Of a stretch of DNA of 64,000 nt, positions 44,917 through 54,034 are shown in pieces. Under the pieces are notes generated by a model that was not told the DNA's origin, ran no database searches, and saw nothing but the letters and a program-made list of their open reading frames with translations. Position numbers and translations under genes: made by a program. The stretch lies in assembly GCF_004343255.1 (NCBI RefSeq), contig NZ_SMDD01000003.1, forward strand, positions 397,038 through 461,037, read 5' to 3'. The DNA comes from Laceyella sacchari. GTDB lineage: Bacteria; Bacillota; Bacilli; Thermoactinomycetales; Thermoactinomycetaceae. How positions within the stretch are numbered: the first letter of the stretch is position 1; the number at the start of each line of letters is the position of its first letter.

Positions 44917-46419
44917 ATGAGCAACATGCCGAAAAAAACAGACGTTATCTTGATTGGTGCCGGAATCATGAGCGCGACACTGGGAGCATTGCTGAAAGCG
45001 TTAGCACCTGAATGGGAAATCAAAGTGTTTGAGAAGCTCGCAAAGGCAGGAGAGGAAAGCTCAAATGAATGGAACAATGCGGGTACGGGTCATGCTGCAT
45101 TGTGTGAGCTCAACTATACCTCTGAAAAGCCTGACGGTTCGATTGATGTTAGCAAAGCGATAAAAATCAATGAACAGTTTCAGCTCTCCCTGCAATTTTG
45201 GTCTTATCTGGTAAAAAGCAACCTGATTTGCAATCCAAAAGACTTTATCATGCCTATCCCTCACATGAGCTTCGTGCAAGGGGAAAAGAATGTTGCCTTT
45301 TTGAAAAAACGGTTTGAAGCGCTTACAGCCTATCATCAATTTCAAGGGATGGAATTTTCCGATGACCCTAAAAAACTAAAAGAATGGATTCCACTCGTCA
45401 TGGAAGGCCGCCAACCGAAGGAACCCATCGCGGCGACGAGAATTGAATCAGGCACAGATGTTAACTTTGGCGCTTTGACACGCATGTTGTTTGAGCATTT
45501 AAAGAACGAAAACGTCGAGGTTCACTACAAGCATCAAGTAAAGAATATCAAACGCGCCGGTGACCGTTTGTGGGAAGTCAAAGTACGTAATCTGGAAAGT
45601 GGCAAAGTCGAACGCCATACCGCCAAATTTGTCTTTATCGGAGGCGGGGGCGGAAGCTTGCCACTGCTACAGAAAACCGGTATTCCTGAGTCAAAGCGGA
45701 TCGGAGGGTTCCCGGTAAGCGGGCTGTTCATGGTATGTAACAACCAAGAAGTAGTTGAACAGCATCATGCAAAAGTGTATGGCAAAGCAAAAGTTGGCGC
45801 TCCCCCCATGTCGGTTCCGCATCTTGACACAAGATATATCGACAACAAAAAAACCTTGTTGTTTGGGCCGTTTGCCGGCTTCTCACCCAAGTTTTTAAAA
45901 ACGGGTTCCTATTTTGACTTGATTGGCTCCATCAAACCGAACAACATCTTAACCATGCTGGCGGCTGGCGTAAAAGAGATGGCCTTGACGAAATACCTGA
46001 TCCAGCAATTGCTGTTATCGAACGAACAGCGCATGCAAGAACTGCGCGAGTTCATTCCTGACGCTAGAAGTGAGGATTGGAACATTATCGTGGCCGGCCA
46101 ACGCGTGCAAGTAATCAAAGATACCGAGACTGGAGGCAAAGGCACTCTTCAATTTGGCACGGAAGTCGTAAGTTCTGCCGATGGTTCGATCGCCGCCCTG
46201 CTCGGCGCTTCACCAGGCGCTTCGACAGCCGTTCACGCCATGCTGGAGGTATTGCAAAAATGCTTCCCGCAACAAATGAAAGAATGGGAACCCAAAATCA
46301 AAGAAATGATTCCCTCTTATGGCATATCGCTCGTCGACAACCCAAAACTTCTCCAAGAAATTCGCACTGAAACATCACAAACGCTTGGCCTGAGCAAAAA
46401 AATACCGGTCTTTAGTTAG
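44917..46419 (+). CDS. mqo: Malate:quinone oxidoreductase
   Basis: A 500-residue peripheral membrane flavoprotein. The FAD fold opens [38 protein letters not shown] is the Mqo signature near residue 50; [20 protein letters not shown] and [20 protein letters not shown] follow. It oxidises malate to oxaloacetate and passes electrons to quinone, an alternative to NAD-linked malate dehydrogenase. TAGGGGAAG precedes the ATG. Confidence 0.96.
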   Translation: MSNMPKKTDVILIGAGIMSATLGALLKALAPEWEIKVFEKLAKAGEESSNEWNNAGTGHAALCELNYTSEKPDGSIDVSKAIKINEQFQLSLQFWSYLVKSNLICNPKDFIMPIPHMSFVQGEKNVAFLKKRFEALTAYHQFQGMEFSDDPKKLKEWIPLVMEGRQPKEPIAATRIESGTDVNFGALTRMLFEHLKNENVEVHYKHQVKNIKRAGDRLWEVKVRNLESGKVERHTAKFVFIGGGGGSLPLLQKTGIPESKRIGGFPVSGLFMVCNNQEVVEQHHAKVYGKAKVGAPPMSVPHLDTRYIDNKKTLLFGPFAGFSPKFLKTGSYFDLIGSIKPNNILTMLAAGVKEMALTKYLIQQLLLSNEQRMQELREFIPDARSEDWNIIVAGQRVQVIKDTETGGKGTLQFGTEVVSSADGSIAALLGASPGASTAVHAMLEVLQKCFPQQMKEWEPKIKEMIPSYGISLVDNPKLLQEIRTETSQTLGLSKKIPVFS

Positions 46420-46531
46420 TCCATCAGACACCAGAACAATGGCCCTATGGACATCACAGACAATACCCATCTGACTAGTCAGTCCTCATGGCATATTTTT
46501 TCGCAAACAGAAAAGAAAATGGCATAAAATT

Positions 46532-46560
46532 AAGCGCCCTACCTCTGGTAAGGCGCTTTC
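46532..46560. terminator. Bidirectional hairpin between mqo and sigK
   Basis: AAGCGCCCTACC and GGTAAGGCGCTT form a stem with one mismatch between convergent genes. T tract is short on the plus strand. Confidence 0.65.
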
Positions 46561-46633
46561 TAGTTGGTCCGCTCCAACGTGGATGGGTCATAAAACCTAT
46601 GCCGTTCTTCCAACACTTCCTGGGCAAATCCCC

Positions 46634-47341
46634 TCACTCCCGCTTCTTTCCCGACCGATAATACTCATGCAACAACTTGATCAACGCCCGCTTTTCGATC
46701 CGTGACACATATGAGCGCGAGATCCCCAACGCTTTGGCTATCTCCCGTTGCGTTTTCTCTTCCTCGCCATTTAAGCCAAACCGGCAGCAGATCACTTCTT
46801 GCTCCCGTTTGTCTAAGATGTGAAGATGCGAATAGATATTATCCCGTTCAATCTTCAACTCCACGGAATCCACCACTTCATCCTTATCTGACCCCAAAAT
46901 ATCAACGAATGTGATTTCATTCCCTTCCTTGTCTGTGCCAATTGGATCATGCAATGACACATCCTTGCGCGATTTCTTCAGGGACCGCAAAAACATCAAG
47001 ATTTCATTTTCAACACACCGGGCTGCATAGGTGGCCAACTTGGTGCCCTTGCCTGATTGGTAAGACTCGATCGCTTTGATCAAACCGATGGTGCCGATGG
47101 AAATCAAATCTTCATTGTCTTCACCGGTGTTTTCAAACTTTTTCACAATATGCGCCACCAAACGCAGATTGTGTTCAATCAGCTTGTTTCTTGCCTCCTG
47201 ATCTCCTTGGGCCAAGCGCTGCAAGCATTCTGCTTCTTCTTTTTCTGATAAGGGCTGCGGAAAGGCATTGTTTTTAATATACGAAACAAAGGCGATCATT
47301 TCTTTGATCACCATCGCCACGGCTGTGAAAAGTCCAAACAA
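46634..47341 (-). CDS. sigK: Sporulation sigma factor SigK
   Basis: About 235 residues, uninterrupted (no skin-type insertion). A hydrophobic pro-sequence of about 20 residues ([20 protein letters not shown]) precedes [20 protein letters not shown]; region 2 reads [18 protein letters not shown] and [20 protein letters not shown], region 4 [20 protein letters not shown]. SigK drives late mother-cell genes after pro-sequence cleavage. GGAGGTGGAG points to the TTG at 47341 as start; the longest ORF adds 26 residues not found in the family. Confidence 0.95.
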   Translation of the reverse strand: MFGLFTAVAMVIKEMIAFVSYIKNNAFPQPLSEKEEAECLQRLAQGDQEARNKLIEHNLRLVAHIVKKFENTGEDNEDLISIGTIGLIKAIESYQSGKGTKLATYAARCVENEILMFLRSLKKSRKDVSLHDPIGTDKEGNEITFVDILGSDKDEVVDSVELKIERDNIYSHLHILDKREQEVICCRFGLNGEEEKTQREIAKALGISRSYVSRIEKRALIKLLHEYYRSGKKRE

Positions 47342-47556
47342 TCCACTCCACCTCCACCCGATCGTAAGCGCAGACCATACTACCTTATGACAAATTGGGC
47401 TTTTGGGTTCCTGTTCCATTCACCACTGTTATGTATATGTTTAACGGTTATTGTCCTATCTCCACAGGATAGCACTCCCTTAATTAGTAAAAACAATGGA
47501 ACGGCGAATGAATACCTTCTACACATAGTTAGATACCTACAAACGAATCAAACGAT

Positions 47557-47626
47557 AAAAAAGCCCCACTCCCTCCTCATCGAAAATCCTGTTTTTCCAC
47601 CGCCGATGAGTGAAAAGAGTGGGGCT
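47557..47626 (-). terminator. Long terminator hairpin after the 103-residue gene
   Basis: AAGCCCCACTC (47561-47571) pairs with GAGTGGGGCT (47617-47626), with an inner CATCG/CGATG stem; on the minus strand T6 follows. It lies about 50 bp after the stop codon at 47675. Confidence 0.72.
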
Positions 47627-47674
47627 ATTTGTTAACCACTTAAAAGAAATTTGACCTAACCTTTCGCTTATACT

Positions 47675-47986
47675 CTAACCAGATTCGTTATAACTGTGAA
47701 GCACTTTTCCCAAATGCTCAATAAACAACTCCTTTGAACAAAATACTTCTTCATCTAATAAGGAAACCCGAATCTCACCATCAGGAAAATGTGGATCAAA
47801 ATCAAATTCATCAAAGCCACGGCCGACATTTTCTTTCATACATTCATAAACCTCTTTTAACTCCCTTACCGTTAATATCTCTGTATCCAATCCAATTAAA
47901 ACAATTCTCCAAGCAGCGGAAACATCGGGATCAGCGGGTTTTAATTCTTGAGCCAATTCATCAAACGTTTTCACCTCTTTCTCCAT
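47675..47986 (-). CDS. Acidic protein of unknown function
   Basis: A 103-residue acidic protein I do not recognise: MEKEVKTFDELAQELKPADP, a middle helix TVRELKEVYECMKENV, FDEFDFDPHFPDGEIRVSLL, and a C-terminal helix. The composition and size resemble polymorphic-toxin immunity proteins, but no toxin is adjacent, so this is only a resemblance. The ATG at 47986 has a weak ribosome site; the longer ORF adds 15 residues. Confidence 0.55.
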   Translation of the reverse strand: MEKEVKTFDELAQELKPADPDVSAAWRIVLIGLDTEILTVRELKEVYECMKENVGRGFDEFDFDPHFPDGEIRVSLLDEEVFCSKELFIEHLGKVLHSYNESG

Positions 47987-48101
47987 ATTTAAGATAACTT
48001 GATGTAATGAGAAATAAACAGAAAATGCCAATGCCTGCCGTCAAAAACAATCAAATCAAACCGCCTCAAACCCCTTATAAACACTGGGTTTTTCTTTTTA
48101 G

Positions 48102-48125
48102 TTTACGAAACCTAACTTTCGTAAA
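48102..48125. promoter_or_regulatory. Perfect 9-bp inverted repeat upstream of the 103-residue gene
   Basis: TTTACGAAA and TTTCGTAAA are separated by CCTAAC, a 24-bp palindromic site 116 bp before the gene starting at 47986. It looks like a dimeric repressor operator; no T tract follows. The remainder of 48032-48437 shows no gene. Confidence 0.5.
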
Positions 48126-48437
48126 TCAATACGCGTCTATATGTTAGGTCACAGATCGGCTGAGGCTATAGCCATCCAGCCCTGTTTGGTATCTTCTGAT
48201 CGAATTTGCCACAAATCATCACACCCAGCTTGCATAAGCAATCAATCTGTTCATCAATGACATGCCATAATCAGCAGGTCATTAGAACGGACTCCATTGG
48301 CTACGTCGCGATAAACCATAAACCAACCGTATCGATATTTTACTCAATAACAATAATTCAAAGTCAGCAATCGACGATACTACACGCTCATTTCCAAGAG
48401 CACTGCACTCCTGAAAAAAGTGTACACCACACTCATT

Positions 48438-48785
48438 CTATTGATCCGACGATGCCGAAAACCGTTTTGCGCTTATCTCGGTACGGGGCAAATCGACACC
48501 AGCCGCGGCGCCGATTTGCTCGCTGCCACGGGGAAGCGAAAACAACCTCTTCATTGCCACCAGCGCTTTTTTTGCATCCACGCCAGAAGTTCGAATAGTG
48601 ACAGGACCTTTAATAATTCCCGACACCAACACGCACATGCTGAGTAAGCTTTTGGCATTGATAGAAATTTGATTCGCTTCAATGACTATATAGCAATCAT
48701 ATTGATCTGCTTTTTCCACAAAGCGGATCACTTCCAGTAAGCTGATTTTTGACGGGATTTGACAAGCTGTCACATATTCCGTCAT
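48438..48785 (-). CDS. HPr-like protein without the catalytic histidine
   Basis: About 115 residues. Residues 1-82 align with HPr: TEYVTACQIPSKISLLEVIR, YDCYIVIEANQISINAKSLL, KGPVTIRTSGVDAKKAL. Position 15, the PTS phospho-histidine in HPr, is Ser here and the HARP motif is gone, while position 46 is Ser, the HPr-kinase site. This is the pattern of Crh, a regulatory HPr paralogue (Gln15/Ser46) that helps CcpA. A tail of about 33 residues is added. GAGAGGAGG precedes the ATG at 48785. The PTS enzyme I gene is not in the window. Confidence 0.78.
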   Translation of the reverse strand: MTEYVTACQIPSKISLLEVIRFVEKADQYDCYIVIEANQISINAKSLLSMCVLVSGIIKGPVTIRTSGVDAKKALVAMKRLFSLPRGSEQIGAAAGVDLPRTEISAKRFSASSDQ

Positions 48786-48920
48786 GTCGGCCGCCTCCTC
48801 TCTGTTCCTACATCCCGCTGTCATCTAACATTCATTTCCAATTGTTGAAAGATTCTCTAACCGCACGTTTTTTCCTGTCACTTCATTATGTCATAATGGT
48901 TTCAATTCACTCTATAATCA

Positions 48921-48937
48921 TGTCATATTATGTTACA
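48921..48937 (+). promoter_or_regulatory. TnrA/GlnR box 1
   Basis: TGTCATATTATGTTACA matches all defined positions of the consensus TGTNANAWWWTNTNACA. It lies 99 bp before the tnrA start. Confidence 0.88.
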
Positions 48938-48962
48938 CAAAACGCATTTCAACATTTATTTA

Positions 48963-48979
48963 TGTGAGATAATCTAACA
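48963..48979 (+). promoter_or_regulatory. TnrA/GlnR box 2
   Basis: TGTGAGATAATCTAACA is a second full match, 42 bp (about four helical turns) downstream of box 1 and 57 bp before the tnrA start. Confidence 0.88.
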
Positions 48980-49035
48980 AAAATAACCTGAAGCTGACTG
49001 GTTTTATGTTAAAGTGAATATGAGGTGAGCGGCTT

Positions 49036-49335
49036 ATGTCTTACAAAGATCGCAAAGTCATCAATATCGGAACGGTTAGCGAGATGACCGGGCTGTCCGT
49101 CAGACAAATCCGCTATTATGAAGAACGACAATTAATCTTTCCTGAGCGGACAAAAGGCGGGACGCGAAAGTTTTCCTTTTCGGATATTGAGAAGTTGATG
49201 GATATTGCCAACCACATAGAAGACGGACTGCAAACAGTGGAAATCAAACGAATGGAAAACCAGCGGAAGCACCGTCAGCTGAGAAATCAAATGATCCGGG
49301 GCCAAATCAACGCCGCATTCGGCATGCGAAAATGA
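49036..49335 (+). CDS. tnrA: Nitrogen regulator TnrA (MerR family)
   Basis: A 99-residue protein. The MerR-type winged helix is VINIGTVSEMTGLSVRQIRY followed by YEERQLIFPERTKGGTRKFS; LMDIANHIEDGLQTVEIKRM and the short C-terminus GQINAAFGMRK match TnrA rather than GlnR, whose regulatory tail is longer. TnrA controls nitrogen genes and is held inactive by feedback-inhibited glutamine synthetase through its C-terminus. glnA is not adjacent, as for tnrA in B. subtilis. Two perfect boxes upstream indicate autoregulation. Confidence 0.93.
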   Translation: MSYKDRKVINIGTVSEMTGLSVRQIRYYEERQLIFPERTKGGTRKFSFSDIEKLMDIANHIEDGLQTVEIKRMENQRKHRQLRNQMIRGQINAAFGMRK

Positions 49336-49370
49336 AGTGCAACTTAACTTACCAGCAGACGCGATCTAAA

Positions 49371-49405
49371 AGAAGCAGCCGGATGCCATGCTCCAGCTGC
49401 TTCTT
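49371..49405. terminator. Terminator between tnrA and the CocE-type hydrolase
   Basis: AGAAGCAGC and GCTGCTTCT arms with a 16-17-base loop; a T/A-rich flank on both sides suits both convergent genes. Confidence 0.75.
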
Positions 49406-49501
49406 TGAGGATTTACAAACACAAATAAGCAAATATTCAATAATTAAATGATTGATATCTGGTTTGAATAATAAAGATGTCTGAGGAAAGACAGACCTTA
49501 T

Positions 49502-51262
49502 CTATTTTCTTGGTATGATCGGCAGAATAATGGAAGAAGGATGTTCTGCATCATGATAAATGGTTTGCCGAGCGATCACAACATCTGCAGCCTGATCTTC
49601 ACCCGGATTTCTGCCAGTGTTAGGATTCCGGTCCCAACGCGGGAAATTGCTGCTCGTTATATCCAAGCGAATGCGATGTCCTTTTTTGAAGAGATTGCTG
49701 GTTGCCCATAAATCGATTTCATATAAGTAAACTTTTCCAGGCTCGATTAAGCTAGGAGCCTCTCCTTTAGCAACATTGCGATAACGGGCACGAATAATGC
49801 CATCAGTCAGATTTTGGGCATACCCATCGGGATGAACATCAACTAATCGTGCAACAAAGTCGGTGTCTAAGGCACTTGAGCTTGCCCACAGTTTCACTTT
49901 CACTGGCCCTGTTACTTCTATGTCTTCTTCTAATACGGGAGTGGTATAAACCAATACGTCATCGCGTGATTCGATCTCTCGCTGATCCATTGCACCGCTA
50001 GAAATGTCAGGAGGCATCATGATCGCACCGCCTTTCGTGATGACCGGATTCAAGGGATCATACGTATAATGATCGGCCGCCTCTTGATCGGGTGCGATTG
50101 TACTAAGTACGCCATCACCCAGAAGCGTATTGGCATGTCCTTGGCTGTGCAAGTAATACGGAGTATAAATAGTCCGAGCAAGCGGCCACTCATATTCATC
50201 ACGCCAAACATTTTCGCCCATCACAAATAACTTGACAGGTGCCTCATTGAGGATACCGGTATCCTTTCCTTTTAAGAAATGATCAAACCATCGCAACTGG
50301 AGCCCAACCAAATCCACAACGGCAGCGTTGGCAGCCAATCCAAAGTTCACTTCACCGGCTTGATGACTGTGATCCAAATGCACCCATGGCCCGATGACTA
50401 GTTTGCTCTGCCGCGCTTCTGGACTATCGCCTTGGTTACGCATGTGCAAAAAGTTTTCAATGGTTCCTTGCAAGAAGATATCGTACCAACCAGCCACGTT
50501 TAGTGTAGGAACCATAAATTTGTCATATTTCCCCTTCAACGATAATGCTTCTACATCTTCTTGAGCCATGCCTCGCTCAAAATGTTGAAGAATGCCTGGA
50601 GCTACCTTATTTCGGGCAAAAGGCGCAAAATGTTTCAATGGCAGTGCGTTGATCTCCTTTTTTAGTTGATCAATGTCTGAAATTAACTGCGCCAAAGCAA
50701 TGGATCGTTCTTGCTCATCGGCATATATTCTTGAGAGCGTGTCCAAATACATTCCTAATTGCCAATAGGACAAAAACCCAAGTTCCAACGCTCCTCCACG
50801 GTAGATGAATCCATCATAGGGGTCGCTCCAAGAAAAAGAAGGCGCTGCTGCTTTGAGTTCATGTGGATGATGCAGCATGCCTGCCCACTGTACAAATGCG
50901 GAATAAGATTCACCAAACGAACCAATTTTACCATTGCTATAAGGAAGCGTGCTTGCCCAGCGGATGGTCTCAACGGTATCAGAAGCTTCTTGTTGACTGG
51001 TCGAAAAAAGCTCCCACTCTCCCTCAGAAGCAAATCTTCCCCTTGTATCTTGAACGATGACCACATATCCCTGACGAACGGCACGAGAAATATCGTATAA
51101 CCCAAAAGAAACAGGAGGGTTATCTTTATTATACGGATGGCGATGGAGTAGAACAGGCCATTTTCCTTCCTGATTAGGCCGATAAATATTTGCACGCAAC
51201 ACAATCCCGTCTCTCATCTTAACGGGCACATCAAATTCCGAAATCATCTGATAATCAGTCAT
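49502..51262 (-). CDS. CocE/NonD family hydrolase (S15 peptidase/esterase superfamily)
   Basis: A 586-residue protein. The N-terminal alpha/beta hydrolase reads VKMRDGIVLRANIYRP, then VVIVQDTRGRFASEGEWELF and the nucleophile elbow KIGSFGESYSAFVQW (catalytic Ser in GESYSA). The C-terminal jelly-roll (X-Pro dipeptidyl peptidase C-terminal domain) begins near 330. No signal peptide. Such enzymes hydrolyse esters, amides or X-Pro dipeptides; substrate unknown. It is downstream of, and in the same orientation as, a MerR regulator, which may control it. Confidence 0.9.
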   Translation of the reverse strand: MTDYQMISEFDVPVKMRDGIVLRANIYRPNQEGKWPVLLHRHPYNKDNPPVSFGLYDISRAVRQGYVVIVQDTRGRFASEGEWELFSTSQQEASDTVETIRWASTLPYSNGKIGSFGESYSAFVQWAGMLHHPHELKAAAPSFSWSDPYDGFIYRGGALELGFLSYWQLGMYLDTLSRIYADEQERSIALAQLISDIDQLKKEINALPLKHFAPFARNKVAPGILQHFERGMAQEDVEALSLKGKYDKFMVPTLNVAGWYDIFLQGTIENFLHMRNQGDSPEARQSKLVIGPWVHLDHSHQAGEVNFGLAANAAVVDLVGLQLRWFDHFLKGKDTGILNEAPVKLFVMGENVWRDEYEWPLARTIYTPYYLHSQGHANTLLGDGVLSTIAPDQEAADHYTYDPLNPVITKGGAIMMPPDISSGAMDQREIESRDDVLVYTTPVLEEDIEVTGPVKVKLWASSSALDTDFVARLVDVHPDGYAQNLTDGIIRARYRNVAKGEAPSLIEPGKVYLYEIDLWATSNLFKKGHRIRLDITSSNFPRWDRNPNTGRNPGEDQAADVVIARQTIYHDAEHPSSIILPIIPRK

Positions 51263-51329
51263 ATTACATGCTCCTTTTTTTGCTTTGTCATTGATGCTTG
51301 ACTGACTAAAATATTGGCATACTGGTTTA

Positions 51330-52151
51330 TTACATACACCCGGCTCTCAAAATGGGCATCTGACTCTCAGTTACATACCGCAGCTTGTCACCCTCTTCAG
51401 TTGATAAATATACTTCTCTGCTTGGCATTTCCGGGCTGATCTGATAGCCGTTCTCCTCAATCCATGATCCCAGATCGATGCTCACTGGCGTATCCACATC
51501 CGGTCGGCTGATATGAGTCACCGCCGCAACAGTCAATCCCGGCAATTCCACTGTACGAAAACGTGCGGTATCTTGAAGCTTGCGCGGAATGGGGCAAGCG
51601 ATTTTTAAATCGATGTTGCTTTCACATTCCGGACAACCATGCCACATCACCATATGGGTGACAGGGAGTGGTAAGTTATTCCACTTTAGATATTCATCAA
51701 TTTCTTCAAACAGTTCGGGAATACTTGCTCTGCTAGTGGTCTCTTTCAGCGTCGCAACCAATAAGGGCTCCACCTTCTTCACCACAACCTCATACGGAGA
51801 AAGACCGTCACTTTGCCGTTCAATTTGTTCAAGTCTCACCTCAATCCGCCTTAAACGCTCCATTTCCGACTGAATCAGCGAGTGAAGTTCTGCTTGCTTA
51901 AGACGAAGCATTCCTCGCATTTCAACTGTAGATACGTTGTCTTTCAAGAGCTGTTTGATTTGTTCAAGGGTAAAGCCAAGCTCCTTAAACGCCAGAATCC
52001 GATGCAGATCGAGCAACTGTTCGCTCTTGTAGTAACGGTAACCGCTCTGTTGATCCGTGTAGGCCGGTTTTAAAAGTTCAATTTGATCATAAAAACGTAA
52101 TGTTTTAGCGGGCACTTGGCTTAACTTTGAGAACTCGCTGATCTTAAACAT
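51330..52151 (-). CDS. MerR family regulator with GyrI-like effector-binding domain
   Basis: About 273 residues. The N-terminal winged helix (FKISEFSKLSQVPAKTLRFY, SGYRYYKSEQLLDLHRILAF) is followed by the dimerisation coiled coil (about 80-118) and a C-terminal effector-binding domain of the BmrR/GyrI type. Such regulators bind hydrophobic or cationic compounds. The operator sits in the spacer of its own promoter. GAAAGGAG precedes the ATG at 52151. The CocE-type hydrolase is 67 bp downstream and likely its target. Confidence 0.9.
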   Translation of the reverse strand: MFKISEFSKLSQVPAKTLRFYDQIELLKPAYTDQQSGYRYYKSEQLLDLHRILAFKELGFTLEQIKQLLKDNVSTVEMRGMLRLKQAELHSLIQSEMERLRRIEVRLEQIERQSDGLSPYEVVVKKVEPLLVATLKETTSRASIPELFEEIDEYLKWNNLPLPVTHMVMWHGCPECESNIDLKIACPIPRKLQDTARFRTVELPGLTVAAVTHISRPDVDTPVSIDLGSWIEENGYQISPEMPSREVYLSTEEGDKLRYVTESQMPILRAGCM

Positions 52152-52176
52152 GGGAATAGCTCCTTTCTGTACTAGA

Positions 52177-52208
52177 AGTATAAACCTTCCATATAAGTGG
52201 AAAGTCAA
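52177..52208 (-). promoter_or_regulatory. Long-spacer MerR-type promoter with internal operator
   Basis: On the minus strand TTGACT (52203-52208) and TATACT (52177-52182) are separated by 20 bp, too far for normal sigma-A binding. The spacer holds the inverted repeat ACTTTCCA / TGGAAGGT (52184-52205). This is the arrangement that MerR activators untwist. Confidence 0.82.
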
Positions 52209-52372
52209 GTAAAAAAATTGCAAGCCGACCACAATCGCCCGTTTGCTACTGCCACCCAATTAAGGGGAATCCACGAAGAATCCATAGGGAATCCTTTATG
52301 ATTCCCTGACCACGAAGCCCATCGCATCGGTAAGATCGCTGGATAACGATACCGAGATGATGACGGTAAAAT

Positions 52373-52403
52373 AAAAAAAGGTTCCTCACACAAGGAACCT
52401 TTC
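52373..52403 (-). terminator. Intrinsic terminator of the lipoprotein gene
   Basis: AAAGGTTCC and GGAACCTTT arms followed on the minus strand by T7, 38 bp past the stop codon. Confidence 0.88.
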
Positions 52404-52440
52404 CGGCCAATTGGCCCTCCACATGAACGACAACCGCACC

Positions 52441-53271
52441 TCACTTCGCTTTTGGCCTCAACTCAATCGGTAGAGTGATTTTCTCCTTAAACACACCACC
52501 CACTTCTGCCGTTTGCGTTTGTTGATACGTCGCCGTCCCGGTCGGGGTTGGAATCTCAAATGAGAACTGGGTCAACACAGCATGCAACACGTGGGTTTTC
52601 GAATCAATATGTACTTCTCTCTTATAAGATTTCAAACGTATATTTGCTGGATCCACCCGGATGCCCCATCCCCGTAGCTGCGCCAAGGAAGGCTCCAATT
52701 CGGCCCGGTCATTGTTTCCTAATATCCCCGCCGCCCGTCCGGGAGGTAACTCCGCAGTGACACGGAAAAATCCATTGGTTTCAACCATGCGAAATGTGGC
52801 GCTTTTTTGTTTGACAGCTGCCGCCAATTCAATGAGTGCTTGTGTCGGGTCTTCAACACTTGTCCGCATTTCCGCACGCGTGCCCGTTTTCCACGGTGCA
52901 TTCCCGGTCTTTAGATATCCTTTATCTCCAATCATCACTAATTGTTCGGATTCGCTTTTTCCAGTGGATGTGATCGTGCCCTGACTTCTCATCGCATAAG
53001 GGTCACTGGTCACATTGATCTTGGCTTCATACTGTGACGCCGTTTGCTGTTGATTCCTGGTCAACTTCTCCTGACGTTTGACCTGGTAAGTCCAACCCGC
53101 TTCTTTTTTGAGTGTCGTCTGGGTCAATTCCAATATTTCCGCCAATGTCGGCTCGCGCAAAGTAGGGTCTATTTTTCCCCATCCGGTTTTCACATCTTGC
53201 CAAGACATGGTACACGCTGATAGTACTATGACCAGTGCGAGGGCTAACACACCCGTTCGTATGACTTGCAT
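52441..53271 (-). CDS. Secreted lipoprotein (LppX/DUF6612-like)
   Basis: About 276 residues. The signal peptide ends in a lipobox VLSAC, with the lipidated Cys near residue 20. The mature part has alternating strands (TYQVKRQEKLTRNQQQTASQ, LVMIGDKGYLKTGNAPWKTG, LRGWGIRVDPANIRLKSYKR) like the half-barrel LolA/LppX-type lipoproteins seen in Firmicutes. Function unknown; lipid or ligand binding is possible. GGGAGG precedes the ATG at 53271; seven extra residues upstream lack support. Confidence 0.8.
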   Translation of the reverse strand: MQVIRTGVLALALVIVLSACTMSWQDVKTGWGKIDPTLREPTLAEILELTQTTLKKEAGWTYQVKRQEKLTRNQQQTASQYEAKINVTSDPYAMRSQGTITSTGKSESEQLVMIGDKGYLKTGNAPWKTGTRAEMRTSVEDPTQALIELAAAVKQKSATFRMVETNGFFRVTAELPPGRAAGILGNNDRAELEPSLAQLRGWGIRVDPANIRLKSYKREVHIDSKTHVLHAVLTQFSFEIPTPTGTATYQQTQTAEVGGVFKEKITLPIELRPKAK

Positions 53272-53483
53272 AAACGCCTCCCGAAGCATCATGTCTTCGT
53301 GTGGTGAGTCCGGCCTCTGGAAAACTGGTAAGGCGCTATTTCATATATATTCGGCCACCCAATTCCAATCACCTTTTCCATTCAATGGGTAATCAACACA
53401 CTTTTATATAAAAAGATTATACATTAACATAGCAGTTTTTTCTTTTCACATATTTGAACTTTCACTTAGAGTCACAAACATAA

Positions 53484-53517
53484 AAAGGAGTTGCCTCTGG
53501 TGAGTGCAACTCCTTTA
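53484..53517. terminator. Terminator between the lipoprotein and the 111-residue gene
   Basis: AAAGGAGTTGC and GCAACTCCTTT are perfect 11-bp arms; on the minus strand it ends the gene at 53591. Confidence 0.85.
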
Positions 53518-53590
53518 TCCTGTCATAGCTAGCCGTTTCATCCTTCCACAGAACGAAACATTCCCCACCTTCCCGTTGAAGTAGCTAACC

Positions 53591-53926
53591 TTATCGGGAA
53601 AATGGGTATTGGTTTGGCGTGACAAACGTCCCTGGGCCATGATATTGATTCGGGCCTGGAAACTGATTGGGTTGGGTTGGGTATTGATTGTTGGCAGGTG
53701 GGATGGGTAGCGCTTTTTGCGATTGAGGTTGTGCTTGCGCCTGATCCATCTCTTCACTTTCCAAACCTTCCATCCCAAATTCTTCCAATACGCGTTGAAC
53801 TAATTTTAGCTCATCCGATACCATCTCATCCTGATCTTTCGATTTCAGCAAAAGATTTTGATATTGCAAGAGCGCCTCTTCAATCAAATCTAGTTCAGCC
53901 TTTGTCAGATTCACGGTGATCTTCAT
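53591..53926 (-). CDS. Protein with Gln/Asn/Pro-rich tail, unknown function
   Basis: A 111-residue protein. The first half is a charged helical domain (LTKAELDLIEEALLQYQNLL and LKLVQRVLEEFG); the second half is low-complexity, rich in Q, N, P, with NQYP-like units (NNQYPTQPNQFPGPNQYHGP). Such tails occur in spore-coat and exosporium proteins, so a spore-surface role is possible but not shown. AAGGAG precedes the ATG. Monocistronic. Confidence 0.68.
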   Translation of the reverse strand: MKITVNLTKAELDLIEEALLQYQNLLLKSKDQDEMVSDELKLVQRVLEEFGMEGLESEEMDQAQAQPQSQKALPIPPANNQYPTQPNQFPGPNQYHGPGTFVTPNQYPFSR

Positions 53927-54034
53927 TGTGTCTACTCCTTTGACTTATCCTTTTAACCTACCTATATGATAATCATAACGACATAACAAAACAACCAGAA
54001 CACACGCTGGTTGCTTTTATATTCATATAATCTT

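Noticed and set aside
47675-47986. Acidic 103-residue protein as an immunity protein of a polymorphic toxin
   Set aside because: No toxin, YeeF/LXG-type or secretion gene is present on either side; only size and charge are suggestive.
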